Below are positions 8,585-17,977 of a DNA stretch of 62,058 bases, piece by piece (position 1 is the stretch's first letter; each line of letters starts with the position of its first letter). The notes below the pieces were generated by a model that saw only the letters and a program-made list of their open reading frames with translations, did no database searches and was not told the DNA's origin. The position numbers and the translations under genes were made by a program. Source of the stretch: Lonepinella koalarum (lineage in GTDB: Bacteria; Pseudomonadota; Gammaproteobacteria; Enterobacterales; Pasteurellaceae); the NCBI RefSeq assembly GCF_004565475.1, contig NZ_SRHX01000011.1, forward strand, positions 1-62,058, read 5' to 3'.

Positions 8585-10126
8585 CTAACGAATATTCAAC
8601 GACTCAACCATGGTACAGCGGCGTTGTCTAGCAAAAGAACGTGCAGAAGTCAGTCCTTCACCAGTTGGTCCTGCAATAGTAAAGGTAGCAAAACCCTCTC
8701 CTCCGACACCGATACCCGCATAAGATGGTCCATTTTTAACAAATATCGTCGTTTGAATTAATTTTGCCATTTTGGTTAATTTCTCCACATTGGTAGAGTG
8801 CATAATGGCAGTGTGTCGATTACCATGCTCTACTTCAACAGCAAGATCAATGGCTTCATCCACATTATCTACACGAATCAACGGAAGAATCGGCATCATT
8901 AATTCATGTTGTACAAATGAATGTTTTTTATCTGTTTCAACTAAAATAATTTTCGTGCCATTCGGTGCAGAAATACCAATTTTTTCCAAAAGATATACCG
9001 CACTTTTACCTACACAACCTGTATTCGGTCCAGATTTTTTATCATTCAAAACCACATTTTGTAAAAGCTGAATCTTCGTTTGTTCAGATAACAAATAAGC
9101 ACCATTATTTTGCATATGACGAACCAAACAATCCGCGACAGTATTCACGACAATGAGTTCTTTTTCCGCAATACAAGGTAAATTATTATCGAAACTACAG
9201 CCATTCACGATATCTTTGGCTGCTTTTTCAATATCTGCAGTTTCATCCACAACAACGGGGGGATTGCCTGCGCCGGCACCAATTGCTTTTTTACCACTCG
9301 ACATCACAGAACGAACAATGGATGGTCCGCCGGTTGCAACCAACATTCTGACTTTCGGATGCACCATTAACGCATTGGTATTTTCAATAGAAGGTTGATC
9401 GACTGTTACCACCAAATTATCAGGCGCACCAAGCTCTGCTAATTTTTCGTTAATATATTTCACGGCTAATAACGAAACCTTACGAGAACGTGGATGTGGA
9501 CTGAATACCACAGAATTTCCTGCTGCCAACATACCAATAGAGTTACAAATAATAGTTTCTGTTGGGTTCGTGGTTGGAGTAATCGACCCAATAACACCAT
9601 AAGCAGAAAGCTCAATTAGCGTTAACCCCTGATCACCAGATAAGGCTTGTGTGGCTAAATCTTCAATACCTGGAGATTTCGTTGCTGCCACGCGATTTTT
9701 AATTAATTTATGCTCGTAGCATCCCATTCCAGTTTCTTCCACCGCTAATTTTGAAATTTCTGCCAAAATAGTTTCTGTCTGAAACACTTCACGAATACCA
9801 GCAATAAAATTTGCACGATCCTTCATCGAACAAAGAGAATATTGACGTTGAGCAACCCAAGCCGCTTCCACAGCATCATTCATACTGCTAAATATTCCCT
9901 TCACAGATTGAACATGATTTTGTTTACTTTCAGTAACTAGCTGTGAAGCTGAAACATTTTTTTCAGCTAAACAACTCTCTACAACCTGATTAATTAAATT
10001 AGCCGGAAACGTTTCTTTCACTGTTGCTGTCACCACTGAGTTTGTGGTACTTTTTTCCTGTTCTGGCTGTACACCATATTTACTGAGCACCGCAGAAACA
10101 GCTTGGCTAATCTCTACATCATTCAT
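8585..10126 (-). CDS. CoA-acylating aldehyde dehydrogenase (PduP/EutE/CutF type)
   Basis: A 513-residue enzyme that oxidises the aldehyde made in the microcompartment lumen to acyl-CoA with NAD+. The catalytic Cys is in NNLPCIAEKE, and the nucleotide-binding region GAGNPPVVVDETADIEKA precedes it. The end of the protein (GIGVGGEGFATFTIAGPTGE) is typical of the EutE/PduP family. The N-terminal ~20 residues (MNDVEISQAVSAVLSKYG) form an amphipathic helix followed by a poorly conserved linker, the usual form of an encapsulation peptide. From context the substrate is probably propanal. Confidence 0.93.
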   Translation of the reverse strand: MNDVEISQAVSAVLSKYGVQPEQEKSTTNSVVTATVKETFPANLINQVVESCLAEKNVSASQLVTESKQNHVQSVKGIFSSMNDAVEAAWVAQRQYSLCSMKDRANFIAGIREVFQTETILAEISKLAVEETGMGCYEHKLIKNRVAATKSPGIEDLATQALSGDQGLTLIELSAYGVIGSITPTTNPTETIICNSIGMLAAGNSVVFSPHPRSRKVSLLAVKYINEKLAELGAPDNLVVTVDQPSIENTNALMVHPKVRMLVATGGPSIVRSVMSSGKKAIGAGAGNPPVVVDETADIEKAAKDIVNGCSFDNNLPCIAEKELIVVNTVADCLVRHMQNNGAYLLSEQTKIQLLQNVVLNDKKSGPNTGCVGKSAVYLLEKIGISAPNGTKIILVETDKKHSFVQHELMMPILPLIRVDNVDEAIDLAVEVEHGNRHTAIMHSTNVEKLTKMAKLIQTTIFVKNGPSYAGIGVGGEGFATFTIAGPTGEGLTSARSFARQRRCTMVESLNIR

Positions 10127-10142
10127 TATTCCCCCTTAATAC

Positions 10143-10922
10143 CTAAATGTACGGTACTGTGGTAGATTTCACTTCAGCTGGATCAAGCGTTGAAAGTAGT
10201 TGCATGCCGACTTCTCGAGCTGCTTGTACAGCTTGTCTCACTGCACCTGAATCACCAGAAAAAGTAAAAATCACTTCATTACTAAAACTTGTACCTTTGG
10301 CAGGACTTGAGTAACTAATCGCATCAACAATCGCTGATTTTGCTGCGGTATCCGCCATTAACACACCAATTGCGGCTGGACATCCCACGGTAATACCAAA
10401 GGATTTACCAATCGGTGCCCCAAATGCTTTATTTAACGCATAGCTGGCACGAGCTGTATATTGAAATTCTAAATGACCAGCAGGCGTTCCATAGACATCA
10501 CCAAAAGTGCGTTCCAATTCTGCTAATGCCACTTCCACAGCTCGTCTGGCATCAGAAACATCTTCTGCACCAAATAAAATTAAACAGCCATGACCACCAC
10601 CGCCATTTGTATCTCGAGCAAGTTCAATTTTTAAAATTTCACTGTTCGTTGCTTTGACGGCTTCATCTGCGGCAAAAATATGAGGTCCAGCCCCTGTTCT
10701 TGCCCCCAAAATACCAATAGAACGATATTTCTTATCCACTTCAAGTAGTTCATGAAGTTGGTTATCCACATTAGCGACAACTAAACCAATTGTTTGACCA
10801 ATTCCTGTACCGACAAACTCTGTCAAACCGCAACCCTCTACACAAGAAGAGGAGCAATTATCTTTCGATGATTGTCGATTTATCACTTCTGATACAATTT
10901 TTTCTACAAGATGATTTGTCAT
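10143..10922 (-). CDS. BMC-T trimeric shell protein, PduB type
   Basis: A 259-residue protein with two BMC-like halves, matching PduB. It has GIGQTIGLVVANVD, then GILGARTGAGPHIFAADEAVKAT in the first half, and GKSFGITVGCPAAIGVLMADTA with VRQAVQAAREVG in the second. Such trimers form shell tiles with a larger, gated pore. The N-terminal 40 residues (LVEKIVSEVINRQ then a Cys-rich stretch) include a short amphipathic helix; in PduB this region ties the enzyme core to the shell. It lies 16 nt before the aldehyde dehydrogenase gene. Confidence 0.9.
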   Translation of the reverse strand: MTNHLVEKIVSEVINRQSSKDNCSSSCVEGCGLTEFVGTGIGQTIGLVVANVDNQLHELLEVDKKYRSIGILGARTGAGPHIFAADEAVKATNSEILKIELARDTNGGGGHGCLILFGAEDVSDARRAVEVALAELERTFGDVYGTPAGHLEFQYTARASYALNKAFGAPIGKSFGITVGCPAAIGVLMADTAAKSAIVDAISYSSPAKGTSFSNEVIFTFSGDSGAVRQAVQAAREVGMQLLSTLDPAEVKSTTVPYI

Positions 10923-10942
10923 TTTGCTCCTCCTTTATTTGC

Positions 10943-11227
10943 TTAAGGTTTTAGACTTGTTGGCAGAATTTTTTCAACTTCAGTATGTGGACGAGGAATA
11001 ACATGAATAGATACTACTTCACCCACTTTACTTGCGGCAGAAGAACCAGCGTCTGTTGCAGCTTTTACTGCACCAACATCGCCACGAACCATCACTGTAA
11101 TTAAACCTGAACCAATTTTTTCATAACCAACTAAATTAACATTTGCTGATTTAACCATGGTATCTGCTGCTTCAATTGCTGCGACTAGACCTTTTGTTTC
11201 AACCATACCTAATGCTTCTTGTTGCAT
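10943..11227 (-). CDS. BMC-H shell protein, PduA/PduJ type
   Basis: A 94-residue canonical BMC hexamer protein ([16 protein letters not shown] at the start, [23 protein letters not shown] near the end). The reading frame is open further upstream, but AAGGAG sits just before the ATG at 11227 and the BMC fold begins there. It would be the main facet protein. It follows a 298-nt gap and is close to the PduB-like gene (20 nt), so a promoter for the shell/enzyme genes may lie in that gap. Confidence 0.93.
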   Translation of the reverse strand: MQQEALGMVETKGLVAAIEAADTMVKSANVNLVGYEKIGSGLITVMVRGDVGAVKAATDAGSSAASKVGEVVSIHVIPRPHTEVEKILPTSLKP

Positions 11228-11525
11228 AACGAGCTCCTTACTAGATGTTATTAATAAATTAACAAAAAACAGAATATGTCTTTTGTTGGCATTTATATTA
11301 AAAAAAGCAATAAAAAATATCTTGACAGAGAAGGGGGATTTTTTGCTAAAGATAGAAATCAAATGTCAAAAAAGTACTATCCCAATCAAAAAATACGTCA
11401 TAAATTGACACCAGAAAACCCCAAAACAATATCTTAATAAAATGTGAATTTGATGGTTTTAAATAGAAAAGAATAAGAAAGGGAAAGAAATATTTCTTGA
11501 GAAAGAAGAACATCAAACTATCATA
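11228..11525. other. intergenic stretch inside the GRM locus
   Basis: About 300 nt of very AT-rich DNA with no convincing gene. On the minus strand TTGACA occurs at about 11361-11366 and TAATAT near 11287-11292, but no good -35/-10 pair at proper spacing is visible. A regulator site or internal promoter for the shell genes is plausible here, but I cannot point to it. Confidence 0.4.
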
Positions 11526-12029
11526 TCAATCAATAGTTATAAAATAGTTACCCAAACAGAATTTTTCTACAGCTTTACGTAATATCGCCATATCTTGCTC
11601 TACACTACCACCACTTACGCCAAGTCCAGCCACAATAGAACCATTTCGTTTACACAGAAATCCACCACCAATTCCTGTTATATTAGGATTATTTTGACTA
11701 AGTAAATAAAGATCTGCGTGTGGTTGTAGCATCGCATTAAGTTGATGAGTTGGCATTTTCATTGCAATCGCTGTATATGCTTTCTGAAAAGCGAGCTGAT
11801 GGCTAACCAGCAAAGTATTTGGCATCGCAAAATAAAAACGTTGCAATCCATTTTTATCCACAAGAGAAAAAACAACATCAATCCCCATTTCTTGCGCCGT
11901 TTTCTCGACATTGGTTGCAAGCAATACCATTTCATCAAAAGTTAACATTCTATTATGCTGTTCAGATTGAACTCGCTCAATACTTTGTAAAATAGTTTGT
12001 TCCAAACTCATTATATTTATGTTGTTCAT
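11526..12029 (-). CDS. GlcG/HbpS family protein (PduO C-terminal-domain-like)
   Basis: A 167-residue protein of the GlcG/HbpS family, recognised by ATNVEKTAQEMGIDVVFSLVD near the start, then FQKAYTAIAMKMPTHQL, and the glycine-rich end GIGGGFLCKRNGSIVAGLGVSGG. The same domain forms the C-terminus of PduO and occurs as a separate protein in many microcompartment loci; its role there is unsettled (haem or cobalamin binding has been reported for relatives). I chose the ATG at 12029, preceded by AGGGGA. The N-terminal helix MSLEQTILQSIERVQ could be an encapsulation peptide. Confidence 0.82.
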   Translation of the reverse strand: MNNINIMSLEQTILQSIERVQSEQHNRMLTFDEMVLLATNVEKTAQEMGIDVVFSLVDKNGLQRFYFAMPNTLLVSHQLAFQKAYTAIAMKMPTHQLNAMLQPHADLYLLSQNNPNITGIGGGFLCKRNGSIVAGLGVSGGSVEQDMAILRKAVEKFCLGNYFITID

Positions 12030-12049
12030 CAATTCCCCTTGATTAAGAT

Positions 12050-12325
12050 CTATTCATGCACAAATTCAGTAGAATCCACAATACCAACAATCGCCGCATC
12101 AATAACAGAATAATCTTTATTCTGTTGCGCAAAACGTGCTGAACTCCCGTTTGAAACAATAACAATTTCACCGATTCCCGCACCAACAGTGTCCACGGCG
12201 ACTTCGGATGACCCAACTAACTCTAAACTAAGATCTAATCGAGAAATCATTAATAATTTCATTCCTCCTAAAGAAGGATCTTTAGTTGTCGAAACAACTG
12301 TACCGATAACCTTTGCCAAATACAT
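12050..12325 (-). CDS. BMC-P vertex protein, EutN/CcmL family
   Basis: A 91-residue protein that forms the pentamers capping the vertices of the icosahedral shell. The start [20 protein letters not shown] is diagnostic, followed by [30 protein letters not shown] and the C-terminal [10 protein letters not shown]-like strand. Length is typical. It sits 8 nt downstream of the flavoprotein gene, clearly in the operon. Confidence 0.95.
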   Translation of the reverse strand: MYLAKVIGTVVSTTKDPSLGGMKLLMISRLDLSLELVGSSEVAVDTVGAGIGEIVIVSNGSSARFAQQNKDYSVIDAAIVGIVDSTEFVHE

Positions 12326-12333
12326 AAATTCTC

Positions 12334-13005
12334 CTAATAACGAATTATTTTGATATGCTGTTTACTTAGCCAATCTTTTGCTGATGGCGTGATCAAGCTT
12401 GCATTAGGAATAGATAAAACTTGCTCTTTGACCAAATATCGAACATCTGCAAATTGAATAATCGTCTTATCCAACCTACGATCTAAATTTGTTTGAAAAT
12501 GTCTTGCAAGCTGCGTTATTGCCGACACAATAACATTCAACCCCAACAGCGCTTTACGATAATATTCACCTAAGTTTTGATAGCCTGATGTTAAACAAGC
12601 CATATAATCTAATGTAACAATCACCTGTTTTCTGGATAACAAATATTCCTGTACCCATTGAGAAGCAATATTATCCGCCAAACCTAAACTAATTTTAGCT
12701 AAACTATTTAACGATAACTCTGGCAGAATCAATGCGGTACAATCATTCAAATCTGAACTAAATTCTACATTCGGTAAATTTTCAATTATGATCTTCTTAT
12801 ATTTTTCAAAAGAATTTTTCGCAGATTCAGAGCAACAAACAACAAGGCGATAATTAGCAGGAATTTTTTGCAACTGTGCAAAAATCGCTAAATAATCTGG
12901 ACATTCCTTGCCGGTAAACAACACGGCTAATTTCATCATGGAATTTTTTTTATTCAATTCCTCAATTACCTGTTCAATCAATAAAGAAAGTTGATAATTT
13001 TCCAT
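12334..13005 (-). CDS. flavoprotein-family protein of the GRM locus
   Basis: A 223-residue protein resembling the flavoprotein (DpaB/Coab-like Rossmann) family: [21 protein letters not shown] at the start, [21 protein letters not shown] in the middle, and [12 protein letters not shown] at the end. Flavoprotein-like genes of this length accompany several GRM types; a role in redox or cofactor handling is guessed. Two starts are possible. I prefer 13005, with GGTGA at good spacing; a start at 13020 would add MCGEK, read out of an uptake-signal-like ATGTGCGGT. The N-terminal helix [17 protein letters not shown] looks like an encapsulation peptide. Confidence 0.7.
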   Translation of the reverse strand: MENYQLSLLIEQVIEELNKKNSMMKLAVLFTGKECPDYLAIFAQLQKIPANYRLVVCCSESAKNSFEKYKKIIIENLPNVEFSSDLNDCTALILPELSLNSLAKISLGLADNIASQWVQEYLLSRKQVIVTLDYMACLTSGYQNLGEYYRKALLGLNVIVSAITQLARHFQTNLDRRLDKTIIQFADVRYLVKEQVLSIPNASLITPSAKDWLSKQHIKIIRY

Positions 13006-13027
13006 TTTTTCACCGCACATTTTATCT

Positions 13028-13687
13028 TTAGTTAGACATCACGGTTACCAACGCATCATTCGCTAATCCTAAAGCATTTGCCTCTTCTACATCAATGTGC
13101 ATTTCAAGGACAAAGGCTGGACTCACTCGTACAATCACATTGTCTAACACTCCACCACGGTTACCTGATACCGCAACAGAAACTTTCTGTTCGTCTTTTA
13201 TATCATATTGCAAAGCAAGATCAGGAGACATATGAATATGCCGCCAAGCAACAATAGCACAACGATCTTTTTTCACCGAACCTTGTGGACCAATAATTTC
13301 CAAAGATTCGGCATTCGCCAATTCTCCAGACATACAAATCGGTGCCTGGATGCCTAATACATAATTATCTCCCACCGAAATTTCAATTTGCGTTTCTTTA
13401 CGTAAAGGTCCCAATACTCGAACTTTTTGAATCTCCCCTTTAGGTCCTTTTATCGTCACCATTTCCTTAGCGGCAAATTGCCCCGGTTGTTTCACTGCTC
13501 TTAAACGTGTTAATTCTGTACCTTGACCAAATAAAATATCCATGTCTTCTCGACTCAAGTGAACATGGCGATTAGACACACCAATTGGCACTCGTAGTTT
13601 AGCTTGTCTTCCAAACGCAGAAGATGCAGGAGTATTTAAATTTGTTAATAGTTGATCAGCCAGCTGTTTTGCTTGTGTTAAATTCAT
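13028..13687 (-). CDS. pduL: phosphate acyltransferase PduL
   Basis: A 219-residue PduL-type phosphotransacylase that converts acyl-CoA (propionyl- or acetyl-CoA) and phosphate to acyl phosphate plus CoA, recycling CoA inside the compartment. The duplicated zinc-binding His motifs are clear: GVSNRHVHLS (His41, His43), AWRHIHMSP (His150, His152) and EMHIDVEEANA (His197). The N-terminal MNLTQAKQLADQLLTNL is a typical encapsulation peptide. It lies 4 nt downstream of the alcohol dehydrogenase gene. Confidence 0.96.
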   Translation of the reverse strand: MNLTQAKQLADQLLTNLNTPASSAFGRQAKLRVPIGVSNRHVHLSREDMDILFGQGTELTRLRAVKQPGQFAAKEMVTIKGPKGEIQKVRVLGPLRKETQIEISVGDNYVLGIQAPICMSGELANAESLEIIGPQGSVKKDRCAIVAWRHIHMSPDLALQYDIKDEQKVSVAVSGNRGGVLDNVIVRVSPAFVLEMHIDVEEANALGLANDALVTVMSN

Positions 13688-13691
13688 ATTT

Positions 13692-14804
13692 TTACCCCAT
13701 AATACGTTTTAATAAAAATTCAATATCTTTTGCTGTTACTGCTCGAGGATTGGTTGGTGTACAACCATCTTGCAAAATCGCTGCAATAGTGGCTTGATTA
13801 TCCTTCTGTAATAGCGAGAGATCGACACCTAACTCTCGTAAAGATGCAGGCATTGAAAAACTTTTATTTAATTGACGAATACATTCAATCAATTCTTTCA
13901 CCCCAACTAAAGGATTATTGGTATTAATTCCCATTCCTTTAGCACAAATAAGATAACGAGCTTGAATAGCTTCATTTCGATCCGCATTAAATTCAATAAT
14001 AATAGGCAACAGCATGGCGTTAATTTTGCCATGGGGAATATGAAATAATGCCCCTAAAGTATGAGCCATGCCATGCACCAATCCTAATCCTGAAGAGGTA
14101 AATGCCATACCTGCCATACAAGAGGCGTTATGAACTTTCTCTCGAGCCAATAGATTATCCGGGGTTTTATAGACTTGCGGCAAATAGGTTGCGACTAATT
14201 TAATGGCTTTTTCTGCTAAAGCATCACTAAAATCATTCGCGTTGGTTGAAACAATAGCTTCAATAGAATGAGTTAACACATCCATTCCCGTGTCCGCTGC
14301 AATAGGTTTGGGAACAGATAAAACTAAACGAGCATCCAAAATGGCTATATCCGCCAATAAATCCGTGGACACTAATGGATATTTTCTATTTCTTTCAGCA
14401 TCGGAAATAACCGCATAAGATGTAACTTCTGAACCCGATCCACTCGTTGTTGGAATTGCAATGAGAGGTAAATTTGCACCTTTATTAATTAACGCATAGG
14501 TCGCTCGAATTCCCTTGCAAGCATCTAGCGCTGAACCACCTCCCAAAGCAATAAATACCTCTGGGGAAAAATCGCTGAAAAAAGCCGTACCTTGTTGCAA
14601 AATCTGAATATCTGGATCAGGTTTAACCTGATCAAACACTTTCACCTGAGTTCCCAAATAATGCAATACTTGGGATAATAAGGGAGAATGAGCAATAAAA
14701 TTATCCGTAACAATAGCTACCCGATGTTGCTCATACCGTTTTAATATGGCTAACGCTTCATTACCACTAAAAATAGTTGTTTTTACACTAAATTCATCAA
14801 TCAT
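13692..14804 (-). CDS. iron-containing alcohol dehydrogenase (PduQ/EutG type)
   Basis: A 370-residue group III alcohol dehydrogenase that reduces part of the aldehyde to alcohol and so regenerates NAD+ for the aldehyde dehydrogenase. The GGGSALDACKGIRA cofactor motif, PTTSGSGSE, DTGMDVLTHSIEA and LGLVHGMAHTLGA (metal His residues) are all present. The frame is open to 14858, but AGGTGGGTGAC sits right before the ATG at 14804 and the family's N-terminus begins there. It is the first gene of the GRM operon. Confidence 0.94.
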   Translation of the reverse strand: MIDEFSVKTTIFSGNEALAILKRYEQHRVAIVTDNFIAHSPLLSQVLHYLGTQVKVFDQVKPDPDIQILQQGTAFFSDFSPEVFIALGGGSALDACKGIRATYALINKGANLPLIAIPTTSGSGSEVTSYAVISDAERNRKYPLVSTDLLADIAILDARLVLSVPKPIAADTGMDVLTHSIEAIVSTNANDFSDALAEKAIKLVATYLPQVYKTPDNLLAREKVHNASCMAGMAFTSSGLGLVHGMAHTLGALFHIPHGKINAMLLPIIIEFNADRNEAIQARYLICAKGMGINTNNPLVGVKELIECIRQLNKSFSMPASLRELGVDLSLLQKDNQATIAAILQDGCTPTNPRAVTAKDIEFLLKRIMG

Positions 14805-14842
14805 AGTCACCCACCTAAATAAAACTTCAATAGGTACTATTA

Positions 14843-14871
14843 TTAATATTACTGACAAATTATTTTGTAAA
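14843..14871 (-). promoter_or_regulatory. candidate GRM operon promoter
   Basis: Upstream of the first GRM gene, the minus strand has TTTACA (14866-14871), a 17-nt spacer and TATTAA (14843-14848). Each box matches the consensus at four or five positions. It is the best-looking pair in the short gap between dgt and the operon, but it is weak, as expected if the AraC-type regulator is needed. Confidence 0.35.
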
Positions 14872-14903
14872 AGAATAGGATTTTTTTGTCTTTATTTTTT
14901 TCT

Positions 14904-16250
14904 TTACGTCAACTGCCGATAAACTTTTAACGCATAAGCATCTGACATGCCCGCCATATAATCGCAAATAATCCGTTTTTTACCGTTTGATTCTGCTTTC
15001 AGCCAACGATTTACGGTATTGCGTGGTAACAAGCGTTCAGGATCACTAGCAAAAATTTGGAACATTTCGGTTAAAATGCGTTGCCCTTTATATTCAATTC
15101 GTTGGGTTTCCACATCACGAATCACGTATTTAAATACAAAGGCCTTAAACACGTTTAAAACATCTTCCACTTCAGTTGGTAATTCTGCATTATAACGTAG
15201 CAATGGCTCGGCAAAATCTGCCGTTAGTTTCCACCGCACGTTGGTAATAAAGAAATTCACCAATGCCCCAATGGCGTTTTTTCGTTCATAATGGTATTCA
15301 GAAAATAATTTAGTGGTTAAAGCATCAATATTTTTGACAACCCATTCTGATGAACAGGCCTTTAATTCTTGTAACGCAATTTGCCACAGATTTTGGTTAA
15401 TCATGCCGACAACAATCGCATCTTCAAAATCATGTACACCATAAGCAATATCGTCAGCCAATTCCATAATGCTACAATCTAAGGACTTAAAACGTGTTTT
15501 CAAAAATTCACTTGGTTCTGCCCGCACTTTTTTTAGCGAAGTAAATAATATCCGATCTTGCTCAGATAATGGCTGCAATAACCAATCAAACACAGGCAAA
15601 TCATCACGGAAAATCCCTTTACCCGGTCGCCAGTCCACCGCTCTAAAATCTTGTTCTGCAAAAGAAAGTGCGGTGTATTTTGGCGAAGTTTCATCTAAAA
15701 TGGCAGGATATTTTACCACGCCCAATAGGGTTCTACGTGTTAAATTCATACCCGCATTAGGCGTATAAGGTTCTAGCTTAGTTAATAAACGGAAAGTTTG
15801 TGCATTGCCTTCAAATCCACCTGAATCATACATCATTGAATTTAAAGCAGTTTCACCACCGTGACCAAATGGTGGGTGTCCAATATCGTGGGCAAAACAC
15901 AGGCTTTCGATAAGATCGGCAGTTGGCAATAATGATTTAATCTCTTGTTGTAGCTTAGTTTTATCTATGTTTAATTGATCGGCTAAAGCTTTATAAGTAT
16001 CTACCAATTTTAATTGTGAAACCAAACTACTGCCAATTTGAGCCACTTCCAAAGAATGGGTCAATCGAGTACGGAAGAAATCATTTTCACCCACTGCGTG
16101 AATTTGCGTTTTCGCCTGTAAACAGCGAAATGCCGCACTATGTAAAATTCTAGCACGATCACGACGAAATGGCGGACGATGATCTTTTTCTCTTGGTTTA
16201 TCATTGAGTTGACGTTCTAACCAAATAGGATTAAGATTATTTTTTAACAT
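14904..16250 (-). CDS. dgt: dGTPase-like HD-domain triphosphohydrolase
   Basis: A 448-residue HD-superfamily protein of the dGTP triphosphohydrolase-like family, which hydrolyses dNTPs to nucleoside and triphosphate. The metal-binding pieces are visible: [32 protein letters not shown], then [16 protein letters not shown] (the HD pair) and [16 protein letters not shown]. The start [17 protein letters not shown] is typical of the short (Pasteurellaceae/Vibrio) form. It lies directly after the lrgB gene on the same strand. Confidence 0.92.
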   Translation of the reverse strand: MLKNNLNPIWLERQLNDKPREKDHRPPFRRDRARILHSAAFRCLQAKTQIHAVGENDFFRTRLTHSLEVAQIGSSLVSQLKLVDTYKALADQLNIDKTKLQQEIKSLLPTADLIESLCFAHDIGHPPFGHGGETALNSMMYDSGGFEGNAQTFRLLTKLEPYTPNAGMNLTRRTLLGVVKYPAILDETSPKYTALSFAEQDFRAVDWRPGKGIFRDDLPVFDWLLQPLSEQDRILFTSLKKVRAEPSEFLKTRFKSLDCSIMELADDIAYGVHDFEDAIVVGMINQNLWQIALQELKACSSEWVVKNIDALTTKLFSEYHYERKNAIGALVNFFITNVRWKLTADFAEPLLRYNAELPTEVEDVLNVFKAFVFKYVIRDVETQRIEYKGQRILTEMFQIFASDPERLLPRNTVNRWLKAESNGKKRIICDYMAGMSDAYALKVYRQLT

Positions 16251-16934
16251 TTACGCCACCATATATAATAAATGAAACACGAGCGGAGCAAGAATAGAGC
16301 TAATAATGCCACATAACACTAACGCAATTGAACTATAAGTAGAAGCCTTAACATCATGTTCCATTAATGCAGCGGTACCAATGGCGTGAGATGTTGCTCC
16401 TACCGCAATACCAATACCTTCTGAACTGGTTAGACGCAACTTACGCAAAATTACATAACCCACCACCGCACCTTGCACCCCGGCAATTACAACACCTACG
16501 GATGCCATGGCCGGAATACCACCTAAATGCCCTGAAATCGCCATTGCAATTGGCATAGTGACCGATTTAGACATCACGGTTGCCACAATATCGGGATTTG
16601 CCCCCAACCATAGTGCGAGTCCTCCTGCCGTCAACATGGCAGTTATGGAAGCGAATGTCGTTACAAACAAAATACTTTTCCAAAAAGTAGCAATTTGACG
16701 AAGTTGCTCATATAAAGGCAACGCCAGCGCGACAATACTGACAGTCATCAAATTATTTAATGGCGCATTGCCTGCCATATAATGTTCGTAAGGCACGTTA
16801 ACAAGCAACAATACACCAATCAAGATAAATACCGTCAAAACAAAGGTATTTAACAACACCGACTTTAATCGTTTGTTAATTTGCAATGCCAAAAAGAAGC
16901 TCGCAATAGTTAATAAAGAATATAAATAAATCAT
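16251..16934 (-). CDS. lrgB: LrgB/YohK family membrane protein
   Basis: A 227-residue integral membrane protein with about six to seven hydrophobic segments. It carries the LrgB signature MSKSVTMPIAMAISGHLGG and GIAVGATSHAIGTAALM. The family works with LrgA/CidA partners in holin-like control of murein hydrolases or in small-molecule (e.g. pyruvate) transport in some bacteria. Its start overlaps the end of the lrgA-like gene by 4 nt, and it ends just before dgt. Confidence 0.9.
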   Translation of the reverse strand: MIYLYSLLTIASFFLALQINKRLKSVLLNTFVLTVFILIGVLLLVNVPYEHYMAGNAPLNNLMTVSIVALALPLYEQLRQIATFWKSILFVTTFASITAMLTAGGLALWLGANPDIVATVMSKSVTMPIAMAISGHLGGIPAMASVGVVIAGVQGAVVGYVILRKLRLTSSEGIGIAVGATSHAIGTAALMEHDVKASTYSSIALVLCGIISSILAPLVFHLLYMVA

Positions 16935-17347
16935 AGTCTATCCTTCATTTTACGTTGTAATGCTTTCTTGCGTAAACGAGCAAAAGAATGTCGCATAAAT
17001 AAATAATCCGCCAAGGTTCCCACGATAACCAACGTAATTAACGAACTCACAATATTTGGAATCAGCAACGCTTTCGCTTGCGAAATAAGCACATCAAAAT
17101 GTTGCATAATCCCCACGCTAATCGGCACGAACAGCACCATCATATAGCGAATCAACAAATTAGCGCCGAAAAAAATCCATTCTACTTTTATCAATTGCGT
17201 AGTTAACCCGAAGAAAAGTAACAATAATCCTACGATACTGCCCGGAATACCAAGGGGAACCAAATACACAATGCCATTCCCAATCCAAAGAAAAGCATAT
17301 AAAATCGCCAAAGAACGTATCAATTCAATTATTTTTCTTTTTGCCAT
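16931..17347 (-). CDS. lrgA: LrgA/CidA/YohJ family holin-like protein
   Basis: A 138-residue protein with four hydrophobic segments. The family pattern LVPLGIPGSIVGLLLLFFGL and then GANLLIRYMMVLFVPISVGIM identifies it as LrgA/CidA-like. The C-terminus is basic. It is translationally coupled to the lrgB-like gene (4-nt overlap) and divergent from the nuclease gene. Confidence 0.9.
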   Translation of the reverse strand: MAKRKIIELIRSLAILYAFLWIGNGIVYLVPLGIPGSIVGLLLLFFGLTTQLIKVEWIFFGANLLIRYMMVLFVPISVGIMQHFDVLISQAKALLIPNIVSSLITLVIVGTLADYLFMRHSFARLRKKALQRKMKDRL

Positions 17348-17458
17348 ATCATTTTCAACTCTTTTAATAATTTTTATAAATTTATTTTACGCTTATTTTT
17401 TTCACTTTTGTGATTTTTTCAGTAAAATGTCACTATCTTGTAATTTATATCAAAAAAT

Positions 17459-17977
17459 ATGAAAAAAATAACGTTTTTATTCACCGCACTTTTTGTTTTT
17501 ATGTTTTCTAACAGCACATTTGCTATAGAACGCTGGATTAATTGCCGTGTGGTCAGTATTAGTGATGGTGATAGCATAACCTGTCTATTAAGCAATAAAA
17601 AACAAATCAAAGTGCGTTTAGCCGAGATTGATGCCCCCGAAAAAGCCCAAGCCTTTGGCAATCGCGCGAAACAAACCCTAGCCCAACTAGTACATAAAAC
17701 ACAGGTCACACTTAAAATCTCAGATTATGACCGCTATGGTCGTACCGTTGCGACGATTTACACTCCGCAAGGGAAAAATATTAACATGCAAATGGTACAA
17801 CTAGGTATGGCATGGGCCTATACACAATATATGAAAAACCCACAATATTTACAGGCTCAACGGCAAGCGCAAGCTCAACGAATTGGATTATGGAAAGATC
17901 CTCACCCCATACCACCTAATAAATTTCGTCAGCTTCAACGTCAACATAACAAGCATAACAAACAAGGACAGCACTAA
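17459..17977 (+). CDS. secreted thermonuclease-like nuclease (SNase domain)
   Basis: A 172-residue protein with an N-terminal signal peptide (basic start, hydrophobic FLFTALFVFMFSNSTFA, cleavage near residue 22). The rest is a staphylococcal-nuclease fold: VVSISDGDSITCLL, VRLAEIDAPEKAQAFG, YDRYGRTVATIY and QMVQLGMAWAY with the expected acidic and Arg residues. It likely degrades extracellular or periplasmic nucleic acid. Its stop codon shares bases with the csdA start (TAATG). Confidence 0.9.
   Translation: MKKITFLFTALFVFMFSNSTFAIERWINCRVVSISDGDSITCLLSNKKQIKVRLAEIDAPEKAQAFGNRAKQTLAQLVHKTQVTLKISDYDRYGRTVATIYTPQGKNINMQMVQLGMAWAYTQYMKNPQYLQAQRQAQAQRIGLWKDPHPIPPNKFRQLQRQHNKHNKQGQH

Noticed and set aside
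14805-14858. 18-residue N-terminal extension of the alcohol dehydrogenase as an encapsulation peptide
   Set aside because: The stretch is strongly hydrophobic rather than amphipathic, and a strong ribosome binding site lies directly before the ATG at 14804.
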